A DNA stretch of 64,000 bases. Source: an uncultured Christensenella sp. (lineage in GTDB: Bacteria > Bacillota > Clostridia > Christensenellales > Borkfalkiaceae). The notes beneath the pieces are model-generated. The model worked only from the letters and a program-made list of their open reading frames with translations, searched no databases and was not told the DNA's origin. Positions 24,308-34,366 of the stretch are shown here, one piece after another. The stretch lies in assembly GCA_910585685.1 (NCBI GenBank), contig CAJUEO010000003.1, positions 62,001 to 126,000 of the forward strand, given 5' to 3'. How positions within the stretch are numbered: the first letter of the stretch is position 1; each line of letters opens with the position of its first letter. The translations under genes were made by a program, and so were the position numbers.

Positions 24308-27300
24308 ATGGGACTTATCAAATTCATTTTCGGCGCAGATTCGAGAAGCGCGTTGAGAAAACTTAATAGACTTGCCGACAAGGTCGAAGAACTCGACCCC
24401 AAGTACTCGGCTATGGACGACGCCGAGCTTAAAAGCCAAACTCAAAAGTTGAAGGACAGGCTTGCGGCTGGGGAAACGCTGGACGACATTATGTTCGACG
24501 CGTTTGCCGCGTTCAGAGAGGCAAGTTGGAGAGTTCTCGGAATGAAGCACTTCCACGTTCAGATTGTGGGCGGTATCTGCCTGCATCAGGGACGTATTGC
24601 CGAAATGAAGACAGGTGAAGGTAAAACGCTTGTTTCTACCCTGCCTGCATATCTGAACGCACTCACGGGCAAGGGCGTGCACATTGTAACAGTCAACGAC
24701 TACCTCGCTAAGCGTGACGCCGAGTGGATGGGTAAAGTTCACAAATTTATGGGGCTTACCGTGGGCGTAGTTGTGCCCGGTATGGACGACGCCGAAAAGC
24801 AGAGGGCGTACAAGTGCGACATTATTTACGCAACCAACAACGAGCTGGGCTTCGACTACCTTCGCGACAACCTCAAAACTTCGATATCCTCGATGGTTCA
24901 GCGCGAGCTTAACTACTGCATTATCGACGAGGTTGACTCTATTTTAATAGACGAAGCAAGAACGCCGCTTATTATTTCGGGCAAGGGCGGAGAAAGCTCG
25001 AAGCTTTACGAGGACGTGGACAAGTTTGTAAGAACGTTGAAGGGCGGCTTTGACGACGACAAAAAGGACGCCGAAAAGCACACTCCGTCAAAGAAGAAAA
25101 AAGAGCTTTCCGACGAGGACAGGGCGGCTGAGGAAAAGCTGGCGGCAATTCTCGAAGAAATGGAGAATTGGGACTATATAATCGACAGAAAGGACAAGTC
25201 GGTAACTATTACCGAAAAGGGCGCGGAGAAAGCCGAAAGGTTCTTCAACATTAAAAACCTCGGTGATATCGAAAACGCAGATTTGAACCACCACATTCAG
25301 CAGGCGTTGAAGGCGCACGAGCTGTTCCACAACGGTGAGGAATATATCGTTTCGGGTGACGGTGAAATTTTAATAGTAGACGAGTTTACGGGCCGTGTTC
25401 TAAACGGCAGGCGCTATTCGGACGGACTGCATCAGGCAATCGAAGCCAAGGAAAAGGTCAAGGTCAAGGAAGAGAACAAAACTCACGCTACCGTTACTTT
25501 CCAGAACTATTTCAGGCTGTACAAAAAGCTTGCAGGTATGACGGGTACGGCTATGACCGAGGAGGACGAGTTCAGAACTATCTATGCGCTCGACGTCGTC
25601 CCCATTCCCACTAACAGACCCGTGCAACGCGTCGACTACGCGGATATGATTTATTCTACGGTAGAGGGCAAAAAGCGCGCTATCGTAAACGAGGTTGTCG
25701 AGCGTCACGCAAAGGGACAGCCCATTCTTATCGGTACTATCACGGTCGAAAAGTCGGAAGAGATTTCAAGACTGTTGAGAAGAAACGGCGTAAAGCACAA
25801 CATTCTGAACGCAAAAAATCACGAGCGCGAGGCTGAAATAGTCGCGCAGGCAGGCAGGCTCAACGCAGTTACCATTGCCACCAACATGGCAGGCCGTGGT
25901 ACCGATATTCTGCTTGGCGGCAACCCCGAGTATCTCGCTAAAAAGCGTATGAGGGAAGAGGGCTACGACCACGAAATGGTGGAAGTTGCTATCTCCTACG
26001 CCGACAGGGAATTTACCGAGGAAGAGAAAACCGCCCGTGCGAGATATGCCGAGCTGTACGCCACATATAAAAAGGAAACGGAAGCCGAAAAGCAGGAAGT
26101 TATCGCGGCAGGCGGACTTTGCATTTTAGGTACCGAGCGGCACGAGTCGCGCCGTATCGACAACCAGCTTCGCGGACGTGCGGGTCGTCAGGGTGACCCC
26201 GGCGCTTCGGTGTTCTTTATCTCGCTCGAGGACGACCTTGCAAAGAGGTTCGGCGGAGAGAGCATGAAGAGGCTGTACACAACCTTCAAAATTGACGAGG
26301 ACACCTGTCTGCAATCGAAGATGCTTACAAGAAGTATCGAGGGTGCGCAAAAGGCAATAGAGGGCAGAAACTTCGGTATCAGAAAGCACACGTTGCAATA
26401 CGACGAGGTTATGAACGAGCAGCGTAAAACTATGTATGCCGAAAGGTTAAACGTTTTAAAGGGCGCCGACGTTCACGGACAGATGCTTAAATATATTCCC
26501 GATTATATAGCAAAGGTCGTCGGGGAAACGGTAAACACCGACGCGTTACCCGAAAAGTGGGACGAAAACGCGCTTAACGCCGCGCTTCAACAGAGGGTAT
26601 ATCCCGACGAGTGCAACTTTGTTATCACCCGTGAAATGTTGGAAAAGTGGGACACCGAAACCGCTATGCAGAAAATTACCGAAGCGGTCATAGCCTCCTA
26701 CGAGCAGAAAATTTACAATATCGGAGAGATGACCGACGGTCAGGTCGACTATCATCAGGTAGAGAGAAACGAGCTGTTGCGCAGCGTTGACAGAAACTGG
26801 ATTGACCATATCGACGCTATGGACCAGCTGAGAAAGGGTATCGGGCTTCGCGGTTACGCCCAGCAGGACCCTGTAATTTCCTACAAGCAGGAAGGTTACG
26901 AAATGTTCGAAGAGATGATTGACCGCATTCAGACAACTACAATTTCAAGGCTCTTGAAGGGCAGAATAGTGCGTGTTCAGCCGCAGCCCCGTCAAAGGCC
27001 CGATATAAGGCGCGCGCCGCAGCCTACTCAGGAGCAGAGCGGCGAGCAGTCCGCTCCTTCCCGTCCTATGCCGCCGCAGCTTCCTCCCGAGCTTATCGAA
27101 AAGGCAAGGGAGCTTATGGCAAAGAGGTTGAAGGAACACGAGGAGGCTATGAAGCAGCAACAGGCGCAAAACGCCCAAACCGAAGATAGCGGCAACGCCG
27201 GGCAGCAGAGCAAAGCTTCTAACGGCGGACCCGTCATAGGTGACGCGCCCGAAGCGCCCACCGACCTTATGGCAAATATCGGCGGCAAACAGCTTCCCAA

Positions 27301-27400
27301 AGTTGCGCAAAAGAATACCAAGGTAGGCAGAAACGACCCCTGCCCTTGCGGAAGCGGCAAGAAGTATAAGGATTGCTGTTATTGGAATGACCACAAGTAA
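24308..27400 (+). CDS. secA: Preprotein translocase ATPase SecA
   Basis: A 1030-residue motor that drives unfolded preproteins through SecYEG using ATP. It acts at the inner face of the membrane. The first nucleotide domain has GRIAEMKTGEGKTLVS, the DEVDSILIDEARTPL block and the preprotein cross-linking domain. The second has TNMAGRGTDILLGG and RRIDNQLRGRAGRQGDPG. The C terminus carries the SEC-C zinc motif NDPCPCGSGKKYKDCC. The region around residues 245-285 holds a Lys/Asp/Glu-rich insertion not usual in SecA, and a Gln/Pro-rich linker precedes the zinc tail. The start MGLIKFIFG at 24308, with AAAAGGG upstream, is preferred to an in-frame TTG at 24254. Confidence 0.97.
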   Translation: MGLIKFIFGADSRSALRKLNRLADKVEELDPKYSAMDDAELKSQTQKLKDRLAAGETLDDIMFDAFAAFREASWRVLGMKHFHVQIVGGICLHQGRIAEMKTGEGKTLVSTLPAYLNALTGKGVHIVTVNDYLAKRDAEWMGKVHKFMGLTVGVVVPGMDDAEKQRAYKCDIIYATNNELGFDYLRDNLKTSISSMVQRELNYCIIDEVDSILIDEARTPLIISGKGGESSKLYEDVDKFVRTLKGGFDDDKKDAEKHTPSKKKKELSDEDRAAEEKLAAILEEMENWDYIIDRKDKSVTITEKGAEKAERFFNIKNLGDIENADLNHHIQQALKAHELFHNGEEYIVSGDGEILIVDEFTGRVLNGRRYSDGLHQAIEAKEKVKVKEENKTHATVTFQNYFRLYKKLAGMTGTAMTEEDEFRTIYALDVVPIPTNRPVQRVDYADMIYSTVEGKKRAIVNEVVERHAKGQPILIGTITVEKSEEISRLLRRNGVKHNILNAKNHEREAEIVAQAGRLNAVTIATNMAGRGTDILLGGNPEYLAKKRMREEGYDHEMVEVAISYADREFTEEEKTARARYAELYATYKKETEAEKQEVIAAGGLCILGTERHESRRIDNQLRGRAGRQGDPGASVFFISLEDDLAKRFGGESMKRLYTTFKIDEDTCLQSKMLTRSIEGAQKAIEGRNFGIRKHTLQYDEVMNEQRKTMYAERLNVLKGADVHGQMLKYIPDYIAKVVGETVNTDALPEKWDENALNAALQQRVYPDECNFVITREMLEKWDTETAMQKITEAVIASYEQKIYNIGEMTDGQVDYHQVERNELLRSVDRNWIDHIDAMDQLRKGIGLRGYAQQDPVISYKQEGYEMFEEMIDRIQTTTISRLLKGRIVRVQPQPRQRPDIRRAPQPTQEQSGEQSAPSRPMPPQLPPELIEKARELMAKRLKEHEEAMKQQQAQNAQTEDSGNAGQQSKASNGGPVIGDAPEAPTDLMANIGGKQLPKVAQKNTKVGRNDPCPCGSGKKYKDCCYWNDHK

Positions 27401-27462
27401 AAAGTTCACGAAAATCTCGGCTACTTATGCGCCTTGGCAGTAAGTTAGTAAATTGAGTTCAC

Positions 27463-27496
27463 GAAAATTGCGACGTTTAAGTATGTCGCGATTTTC
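27463..27496 (+). terminator. Hairpin between secA and prfB
   Basis: GAAAATTGCGAC (27463-27474) pairs with GTCGCGATTTTC (27485-27496), with one G-U wobble. The run after it is AATTAATT, so it is a weak terminator at best. GTTCACGAAAAT is repeated at 27404-27415 and 27457-27468. Confidence 0.45.
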
Positions 27497-27513
27497 AATT
27501 AATTAGGTAGAAT

Positions 27514-28614
27514 ATGTTTAAAGCGGATGATTACAGATTAAAACTTAAAGCGCTTGCCGACACGCTTTCCGAAGCGAAGTATGCGCTGGATATCGACAAC
27601 CTCGGGGAAAAACTTGAAAAATTGAAAGCCGAGCAGGAGCTGCCCGAAGTCTGGCAGGACTTGGAAAAGTCAAAGAAAATCGGCAGGGAAATTTCCTCGG
27701 TCGAGGGCAAGATAGCGTCGTACAGGGGCGGAGAAAGCGCGCTTCAAGACGCGTACGCCTTTATCGACTTAATCGAAGAGGCTGACGACGAAAGCCTTAT
27801 TCCCGAGCTTGAAAGTATGATTTCTACGGCGGAAGAGGACATTGAAAATATGCGCATACGCGCACTTCTTCGCGGCAAGTACGACGCAAACAACGCAATT
27901 TTGAACCTGCACTCGGGCGCAGGCGGCACCGAGGCTTGCGACTGGACTTCTATGCTGTACAGAATGTATATCCGCTATTGCGAGCAACAGGGCTTTAAAG
28001 TTACCCAACTCGACTTCGAGGACGGTGACGAAGCCGGCTTGAAGAGCGTATCTTTCAAGGTTGACGGTGAAAATGCTTACGGCTTTTTAAAGGCTGAAAA
28101 GGGCGTGCACAGGCTTGTAAGAATTTCCCCGTTCGACTCAAACAAGCGCAGGCATACTTCATTTGCCTCGCTCGAAGTTATGCCCGAAGTCGACGACGAC
28201 GCCGCTGTGGAAATACGCGACGAGGACATCAGAATCGACGTTTTCCGCGCTTCAGGCGCAGGCGGTCAAAAGGTAAACAAAACCGAAACCGCGATAAGAA
28301 TAACCCACTTCCCCACGGGCATTGTAGTTACCTGTCAGAACGAGCGCAGTCAGTTGCAGAACAAGGCTATGGCGTTCGAGTACCTTCGGGCAAAACTTGT
28401 AGAAAAACAGATTGCCGAGCGCGAAGCCGCAGACGCCGAAATTAAGGGTGAAATCAAAAAAATAGAATGGGGCAGTCAGATACGGTCATACGTTTTCTGC
28501 CCGTACACGCTCGTCAAAGACCACAGAACGGGGTTTGAAAACACCAACGTTCAGGCGGTTATGGACGGGGACATTCAGGGCTTTATTATCGACTACCTTA
28601 AAAAGACGGTATAA
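27514..28614 (+). CDS. prfB: Peptide chain release factor 2
   Basis: A 366-residue cytosolic factor that reads UAA and UGA and triggers peptide release on the ribosome. The codon-recognition motif SPF (RISPFDSNKRRH) and the catalytic GGQ (SGAGGQKVNKTETA) are intact, and the N-terminal coiled coil is complete. The open frame is continuous from ATG 27514. The programmed +1 frameshift found in many prfB genes (an in-frame UGA near codon 25) is absent, so UGA-dependent autoregulation is not expected. tsaD follows after five bases and is probably co-transcribed. Confidence 0.96.
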   Translation: MFKADDYRLKLKALADTLSEAKYALDIDNLGEKLEKLKAEQELPEVWQDLEKSKKIGREISSVEGKIASYRGGESALQDAYAFIDLIEEADDESLIPELESMISTAEEDIENMRIRALLRGKYDANNAILNLHSGAGGTEACDWTSMLYRMYIRYCEQQGFKVTQLDFEDGDEAGLKSVSFKVDGENAYGFLKAEKGVHRLVRISPFDSNKRRHTSFASLEVMPEVDDDAAVEIRDEDIRIDVFRASGAGGQKVNKTETAIRITHFPTGIVVTCQNERSQLQNKAMAFEYLRAKLVEKQIAEREAADAEIKGEIKKIEWGSQIRSYVFCPYTLVKDHRTGFENTNVQAVMDGDIQGFIIDYLKKTV

Positions 28615-28619
28615 AAGCT

Positions 28620-29657
28620 ATGTACGATATTTCCAAATTTCAAATTAAAGAAAACCCCGTTATCTTGGGGCTCGAGTCGAGCTGCGACGAAACCGCGGCG
28701 GCAGTAATACGCGGCAGAGAGCTGTTGTCAAGCAAAATAATTTCCTCCGCAACCGAACAGGCTAAGTTCGGCGGAGTCGTTCCCGAAATAGCTTCTCGCG
28801 CGCATACAGAGGCGGTCGACGAGGTTGTGGCTCAGGCGCTTGCCGAAGCGCACGTTTCGGTAAACGAGCTTGACGCCGTGGCTGTGACGTACGGCGCAGG
28901 GCTTCTCGGCGCTCTGCTTGTCGGGCTGTCGTTTGCCAAATCGCTTGCGTACTCGCTGAATATTCCGCTTATTGCGGTAAATCATATACGCGGTCATATG
29001 GCGGCGGCGTATCTCATCGATAAACAGTTGAAGCCGCCCTTTGTCACTTTGCTTGCAAGCGGCGGACACACGGCTATTTTACACACCAAGTCTTTTACCG
29101 AGTTCGAGATACTCGGCGGCACTTGCGACGACGCCGCCGGTGAAGCGTTCGACAAGGTTGCGAGGGTGCTTTCTCTGCCCTATCCCGGCGGAGTCAACGT
29201 GGAAAGGCTTGCAAAAAGCGGCAAAAACAATATTGCCTTTCCCAAATGCCTTGTCAAAAATTCAAAGTCGCTGCAATTTTCGTACAGCGGCTTAAAGACT
29301 GCGGTAATAAACTATTGTCACAACCTCGAACAGAAGGGGGAAAGCGTAGTGCGCGAGGACGTTGCGGCTTCATTTCAGTTTGCGGCGGTGCAACCGCTGG
29401 TTCAAAAGACGGTCGAGTGCGCAAAACAGCTTGGAGTCGGCACGGTTACGGCAGGCGGCGGAGTTATAGCCAACGGCTATCTCAGGGAAATGCTTAAAGG
29501 GGAGTGCGACCGCGAAAATTTAAGGCTTGTGCTGCCCGAAAAGGCATACTGTACCGACAACGCGGCTATGATTGCCGCAGAGGGACTGATAGGGTATATG
29601 AACGGTAATTTTGCTTCGCTCGATATCAATGCGAGGGCGCAGATACCTTTAAAATAA
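28620..29657 (+). CDS. tsaD: tRNA N6-adenosine threonylcarbamoyltransferase
   Basis: A 345-residue ASKHA-fold enzyme that, with TsaB and TsaE, transfers the threonylcarbamoyl group to A37 of ANN-decoding tRNAs. The motifs are GLESSCDETAAAVI, GVVPEIASRAHTEAV, the metal-binding HIRGHMAAAY, LLASGGHTAIL and the C-terminal GGGVIANGYLREML. It has the typical length. The start is five bases after prfB and a strong terminator follows. Confidence 0.96.
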   Translation: MYDISKFQIKENPVILGLESSCDETAAAVIRGRELLSSKIISSATEQAKFGGVVPEIASRAHTEAVDEVVAQALAEAHVSVNELDAVAVTYGAGLLGALLVGLSFAKSLAYSLNIPLIAVNHIRGHMAAAYLIDKQLKPPFVTLLASGGHTAILHTKSFTEFEILGGTCDDAAGEAFDKVARVLSLPYPGGVNVERLAKSGKNNIAFPKCLVKNSKSLQFSYSGLKTAVINYCHNLEQKGESVVREDVAASFQFAAVQPLVQKTVECAKQLGVGTVTAGGGVIANGYLREMLKGECDRENLRLVLPEKAYCTDNAAMIAAEGLIGYMNGNFASLDINARAQIPLK

Positions 29658-29666
29658 AAAAGTAGC

Positions 29667-29699
29667 AATTGCGGCGTAGGCAAACGCCGCAATTTTTTT
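29667..29699 (+). terminator. Terminator of prfB-tsaD
   Basis: AATTGCGGCGT (29667-29677) pairs with ACGCCGCAATT (29684-29694) and is followed by a T run. Confidence 0.92.
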
Positions 29700-29760
29700 G
29701 TCGGGGCAAAATTTTCCAAACGATTGCCGCTCGGCTTGCCGCAACAATACGGTTAAATAC

Positions 29761-29789
29761 TTGCTAATTTCAATAAAATATGCTATAAT
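29761..29789 (+). promoter_or_regulatory. Promoter giving a leaderless transglutaminase mRNA
   Basis: TTGCTA (29761-29766), 17 bases, TATAAT (29784-29789). Only eight bases separate the -10 from the ATG at 29798, so the transcript should start at about the A of the ATG or two bases before. Confidence 0.85.
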
Positions 29790-29797
29790 TTTTGACA

Positions 29798-31195
29798 ATG
29801 AAAAGACGGACGTTTTTAATTTTTTGTATAATAATTTCCGTATTTGCAGCGTATACCGCGCTTTACGGCTGTCAGGTAAAGCTGGACGTCGAAAAGCCGC
29901 ACGAGCACGCCTTTGTCGAAAGCGTAGTTGCGCCTACCTGTACGCAAAAGGGCTATACGTTCCACTTATGCAACTGCGGAGAAACATTTAAAGACAATTT
30001 TACAGAAAGTACGGGACATTCCCCCGTTGAAGTCAAATATTCTGCGCCCACATGCTCGGCAGAGGGCACTACGGGCGGCACGCGCTGCGAAGTTTGCGGT
30101 GCGGCTATCGATGGGTGCGAAGTTATTGAAAAGCTTCCGCATACCGTTGTCTATACGCAAGGCAAAAGCGCAACATGCACCGAGGACGGCTTCTCTTCGG
30201 GCGCAAGTTGCAGTGTGTGCAATGAAGTTATTTTGCAAAGCCAGCCCATTAAAGCCAAGGGGCACCGCGTTCGTCGCGGAGAAAAAACCCAAAACCGCGC
30301 AGAGTGCGCAGTCTGCAACAGCTATTATACCCCCAGACTTGGCAACAGCGCGTTCGGGTATTACGATTTTTACTACACCTCCAACGGCGCGGCAAAACAG
30401 CAGCTTTATTACGACATATATCTTGCGTGCGAAAGGCTTGTTTCCGGTCGCGACGACCTGCAATCGTCATTTGCGGAGGACGGGGACGGCAACAGGATTG
30501 TTTATTATCCCATTGACGAAATCGAGCTTACAGGGCGCAACCTCACCAATGAGGAGGCTGTGGCGGTCTGGCAGGTGTTCTACTTTGAAAATCCTGCCTA
30601 CTATTGGCTGAAAAACGACCTGCTGATAATAAATAAAATTTCGTCGGAGGACGAAAGCGTAATTGCGCTTGTACTTATGGCGGACGAGGACTTTGTTGAA
30701 TACTCCGCCCGTGCCGAAATGGATTTAAAAATCAGAGATATGGAAGCTGAGTGCGCAAAGTATATAGACGGCAGTTCGTCCGACAGAGAAAAGGCGTTAA
30801 AAATTCACGACTATATAGTCAATAAAATTGATTACGCGTATAAAGACGGCACAAACAAGCCCGAGGACGCAGGCTGGGCGCACAGCATTGTCGGCGTTGC
30901 GGACAAGGGGTTGGGCGTTTGCGAGGCGTATGCAAAGACGTTTTTGTATCTTTGCGAGTTGTACGACGTCAACTGCGTGATAGTTGCAGGTTGGGCAAAC
31001 GAAGAGCACGCCTGGAACTATATTCAAATCGACGGCAGTTGGTACGGTGCGGACTTGACCTGGGACGACGGTAAGACGGTAACTTATAAGTACTTCGGCG
31101 CGTCGGAAAGCGATATGTCAAAGGAGCACCGACCCTATTTTTCACAGGACGGCTATTACGATTTGCCGACTTTGAGCAAGAATAATTTAAATTAA
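29798..31195 (+). CDS. Transglutaminase-like lipoprotein with Cys-rich repeats
   Basis: A 465-residue exported protein. The signal MKRRTFLIFCIIISVFAAY ends in the lipobox LYGC (Cys near residue 27). Three to four repeats of about 40 residues follow (PTCTQKGYTFHLCNCG, PTCSAEGTTGGTRCEVCG, ATCTEDGFSSGASCSVCN, AECAVCN), each with TC, a CxxC or CxC pair and a closing H. Such repeats are common in surface proteins of gut Clostridia. The C-terminal domain is a transglutaminase/protease fold with the triad Cys375 (GVCEAYAK), His404 (EHAWNY) and Asp419 (GADLTWDD). It may cleave or cross-link envelope proteins; the substrate is unknown. No ribosome binding site is visible, because the promoter ends eight bases before the ATG. 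ileS follows 24 bases after the stop. Confidence 0.85.
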   Translation: MKRRTFLIFCIIISVFAAYTALYGCQVKLDVEKPHEHAFVESVVAPTCTQKGYTFHLCNCGETFKDNFTESTGHSPVEVKYSAPTCSAEGTTGGTRCEVCGAAIDGCEVIEKLPHTVVYTQGKSATCTEDGFSSGASCSVCNEVILQSQPIKAKGHRVRRGEKTQNRAECAVCNSYYTPRLGNSAFGYYDFYYTSNGAAKQQLYYDIYLACERLVSGRDDLQSSFAEDGDGNRIVYYPIDEIELTGRNLTNEEAVAVWQVFYFENPAYYWLKNDLLIINKISSEDESVIALVLMADEDFVEYSARAEMDLKIRDMEAECAKYIDGSSSDREKALKIHDYIVNKIDYAYKDGTNKPEDAGWAHSIVGVADKGLGVCEAYAKTFLYLCELYDVNCVIVAGWANEEHAWNYIQIDGSWYGADLTWDDGKTVTYKYFGASESDMSKEHRPYFSQDGYYDLPTLSKNNLN

Positions 31196-31219
31196 TATTA
31201 CTGCATACAGGAGTTTATT

Positions 31220-34200
31220 ATGTATAAGAAAGTGGACACGTCCTTGAACTTTATCGAGCGTGAAAAGCAAGTTATCGAGTTTTGGAAGGATAATAAAATT
31301 TTTGAACAGTCGATAGAAAAAAACGACGGCAATCAAGAATTTTCTTTCTACGACGGCCCCCCTACGGCAAACGGAAAGCCGCACGTCGGGCATATCCTCA
31401 CGCGCGTTATGAAGGATTTGATTCCCAGATATCAGACTATGAAGGGCAAGCACGTTTTAAGGAAGGCTGGCTGGGATACTCACGGTCTGCCCGTAGAGCT
31501 CGAGGTTGAAAAACTTCTCGGTCTGGACGGCAAACAGCAGATTGAAAATTACGGTATCGAGCCGTTTATCTCGCAGTGCAAACAGTCGGTCTGGAAATAC
31601 AAGGGCGAGTGGGAAAAGATGAGCGACAGAGTGGGTTATTGGGCGGATATGGACAACCCTTATGTGACCTACGACGATAAATATATCGAGTCCGAATGGT
31701 GGGCATTGAAGGAAATGCACAAAAAAGGGCTGTTATACAAGGGGCACAAAATAGTTCCCTATTGCCCGAGGTGCGGAACTGCGCTCTCCTCGCACGAGGT
31801 CGCTCAGGGCTATAAGCTTGTAAAGGAGAACTCCGCCGTTGCAAGGTTTAAGGTAAAGGGCAGTAATAACCGCTATATTCTTGCCTGGACCACAACGCCC
31901 TGGACGTTGCCTTCAAACGTGGCGCTCTGCGTTAATCCCGACGAGCAGTACGTCGAAATAGAGAGCGAGGGGGTAAACTATATTCTTGCGGAAGCGCTTG
32001 TGGGCAAATTCTTCGAGGAATATAAGCTTATATCCAAAAAATGCGGCAAGCAGCTCGAATATCTCGAATACGAGCCGCTTTTTAAGGAAACTACTGCGGA
32101 AATTGCACACATTTCCCCAAATAACGCAAGCATAAAGGCGCACTTTGTCGTATGCGACGGCTACGTCACTATGGGTGACGGCACGGGCGTCGTTCACATT
32201 GCGCCGGCGTTCGGTGAGGACGACTATAAAGTAGGTAAAAAATACAACTTGCCCGTAGTTCAGCTTGTAAACGAGCGCGGCTGTTTTGACGAAAGGTTTG
32301 CCTCTCTTTCTGGCGTGTTTGCAAAAAAAGCCGACAAAGCCATACTTGAAAGACTGACAGACAGCGGACTTTTATTTAAAGTGATACCTTTCGAACACGA
32401 CTATCCCCATTGTTGGAGGTGCGATACGCCGCTTCTGTACTACGCAAAATCGAGCTGGTTTATAGAGGTAACAAAGGTCAAGGACGACATAATAAAAGCC
32501 AACCGTTCGGTAAATTGGATGCCCGACAATATAAAAGAGGGCAGAATGGGCAACTTTCTTGAAAACGTCATCGATTGGGGTCTGTCGCGCGACAGGTATT
32601 GGGGAACGCCCCTGCCCGTATGGGTTTGTCCCGACTGCGGAGAAATAGAGGTAATAGGCAGCAAAGCCGAACTCAAAGAGAAGTGCGGACTTGACAAAGA
32701 TGCGGATATCGAGCTGCACCGCCCCTATCTTGACAAATTAACTTGCAAATGCCAAAAGTGCGGCGGCAAAATGTCGAGAACGCACGAGGTTATCGACTGC
32801 TGGTTTGATTCCGGTTCGATGCCGTTTGCGCAGTATCACTATCCGTTTGAAAATAAAAATTTGTTTGACGAAACTTTTCCTGCAGACTTTATTTCAGAGG
32901 CGGTTGACCAAACTCGAGGTTGGTTCTATACTCTGCTTGTAATAAACACTATACTTTTCGGCAAGGCGCCCTTTAAAAACTGCATTGTGCTGGGGCACGT
33001 CAACGACAAAAACGGCATAAAAATGTCAAAGCACAAGGGCAACGTAGTTGACCCGTGGAGCGTTCTCGACAAACAGGGCGCCGACGCTGTGCGCTGGTAC
33101 TTCTATTCTTCGAGCGCGCCCTGGCTGCCTTCGCGCTTCTCGGAAGAAACGGTAAGCGAGGCGCAGAGGAAGTATATAGGCACGCTGTGGAACACCTACG
33201 CGTTCTTTACGCTGTATGCCGAAATCGACAAGTACGACCCGTCCGAATACAGTTTAAAGAACTGCAAACTGTCTTTAATGGATAGGTGGATTTTATCTAA
33301 GCTCAACTCGCTTGTTAAATTCATCGACGAAAGTTTGGCAAACTACGAAATTTGCGAAAGCTCGCGTAAGTTGCAGGATTTTTCGGACGTGCTTTCAAAT
33401 TGGTATGTTCGTCGCTGCCGCGACAGATATTGGGGTGCGGATATGACCGACGACAAGGCGGCGGCTTACACAACGCTGTACACCGTGCTTGTAACGCTTG
33501 CAAAGCTCACCGCGCCTTATACTCCGTTTATTGCCGAGATGATGTATCAAAACCTTGTTCCGTCCTTCTATGCAAGCGAGCCCAAGTCGGTACATTTGTG
33601 TTCCTTCCCCGTTGCGGACGAGAGCTTTATAGACAAAAAATTAGAGGACGCAATGGACGAAGTTACCGAAATAGTAATTTTGGGCAGAGCGGCAAGAAAT
33701 ATCGGCAACCTCAAAAACCGCCAACCGCTTTCCGAAATGTACGTCGTAACCGACAGAGATATTGCACTCGACGATGAAGAGGTGTCGATAGTTCTGGACG
33801 AGCTGAACGTCAAAAGCTTGAAAACGTCGAAAGACGCCGACAAATTTTTAAGTTATAAATTAAAGCCCCAGCTTAAAACGCTTGGGCCCAAATACGGCAA
33901 GCAGCTTGGATTGATTTCAAAATTCCTTGCCGAATGCGACGGAAAAGAGGTTGTAAACGCCGTTAAACGTGACGGTTCGTACACAATAAGCGGCACGGAT
34001 ATCGAGCTTAAATTGGAAGATTTGCAAATTTTTCCTCAAAGCGCGCAAGGCTATATAGCCGCGGAGGACAGGGGCATTACCGTGGCGTTGAACTCGCAAC
34101 TTTCCGAAGAACTCATTTTAGAGGGTATCGAGCGCGAGCTTGTTTCCAAAATTCAGAATATGAGAAAGGAAGCCGGTTTTGAAGTTACCGACAGAATAGA

Positions 34201-34363
34201 AGTCTATTTCAAGGCTGACGGAAAGGCATTGCAGGTTTTGAAAGCTGCGGCGTTTGCGGTCGACGTACTTGCCGAAAAAGTGGAAGAGGGCACAGCGGAC
34301 GGATTTACGCGCGAACAGAACGTAAACGGAGAAAAAGTAACTTTGACGCTTGTGCGCAAATAG
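31220..34363 (+). CDS. ileS: Isoleucyl-tRNA synthetase
   Basis: A 1047-residue cytosolic class I synthetase that charges tRNA-Ile. PPTANGKPHVGH is the HIGH motif; the second signature reads KMSKHKGNVVDPW, with His in place of the last Ser. The editing domain has WTTTPWTLPSN, and the anticodon-binding and C-terminal domains are complete. Size and motifs fit the long, eukaryote-like (type 2) IleRS rather than the 920-residue bacterial form; this type is often less sensitive to mupirocin. The ribosome binding site is AGGAG. No T-box leader can fit: only 24 bases separate it from the lipoprotein gene with which it seems to share a promoter. Confidence 0.95.
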   Translation: MYKKVDTSLNFIEREKQVIEFWKDNKIFEQSIEKNDGNQEFSFYDGPPTANGKPHVGHILTRVMKDLIPRYQTMKGKHVLRKAGWDTHGLPVELEVEKLLGLDGKQQIENYGIEPFISQCKQSVWKYKGEWEKMSDRVGYWADMDNPYVTYDDKYIESEWWALKEMHKKGLLYKGHKIVPYCPRCGTALSSHEVAQGYKLVKENSAVARFKVKGSNNRYILAWTTTPWTLPSNVALCVNPDEQYVEIESEGVNYILAEALVGKFFEEYKLISKKCGKQLEYLEYEPLFKETTAEIAHISPNNASIKAHFVVCDGYVTMGDGTGVVHIAPAFGEDDYKVGKKYNLPVVQLVNERGCFDERFASLSGVFAKKADKAILERLTDSGLLFKVIPFEHDYPHCWRCDTPLLYYAKSSWFIEVTKVKDDIIKANRSVNWMPDNIKEGRMGNFLENVIDWGLSRDRYWGTPLPVWVCPDCGEIEVIGSKAELKEKCGLDKDADIELHRPYLDKLTCKCQKCGGKMSRTHEVIDCWFDSGSMPFAQYHYPFENKNLFDETFPADFISEAVDQTRGWFYTLLVINTILFGKAPFKNCIVLGHVNDKNGIKMSKHKGNVVDPWSVLDKQGADAVRWYFYSSSAPWLPSRFSEETVSEAQRKYIGTLWNTYAFFTLYAEIDKYDPSEYSLKNCKLSLMDRWILSKLNSLVKFIDESLANYEICESSRKLQDFSDVLSNWYVRRCRDRYWGADMTDDKAAAYTTLYTVLVTLAKLTAPYTPFIAEMMYQNLVPSFYASEPKSVHLCSFPVADESFIDKKLEDAMDEVTEIVILGRAARNIGNLKNRQPLSEMYVVTDRDIALDDEEVSIVLDELNVKSLKTSKDADKFLSYKLKPQLKTLGPKYGKQLGLISKFLAECDGKEVVNAVKRDGSYTISGTDIELKLEDLQIFPQSAQGYIAAEDRGITVALNSQLSEELILEGIERELVSKIQNMRKEAGFEVTDRIEVYFKADGKALQVLKAAAFAVDVLAEKVEEGTADGFTREQNVNGEKVTLTLVRK

Positions 34364-34366
34364 AAA

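Noticed and set aside
31196..31219. T-box leader before ileS
   Set aside because: Only 24 bases separate ileS from the preceding gene, and the longer upstream region is coding.
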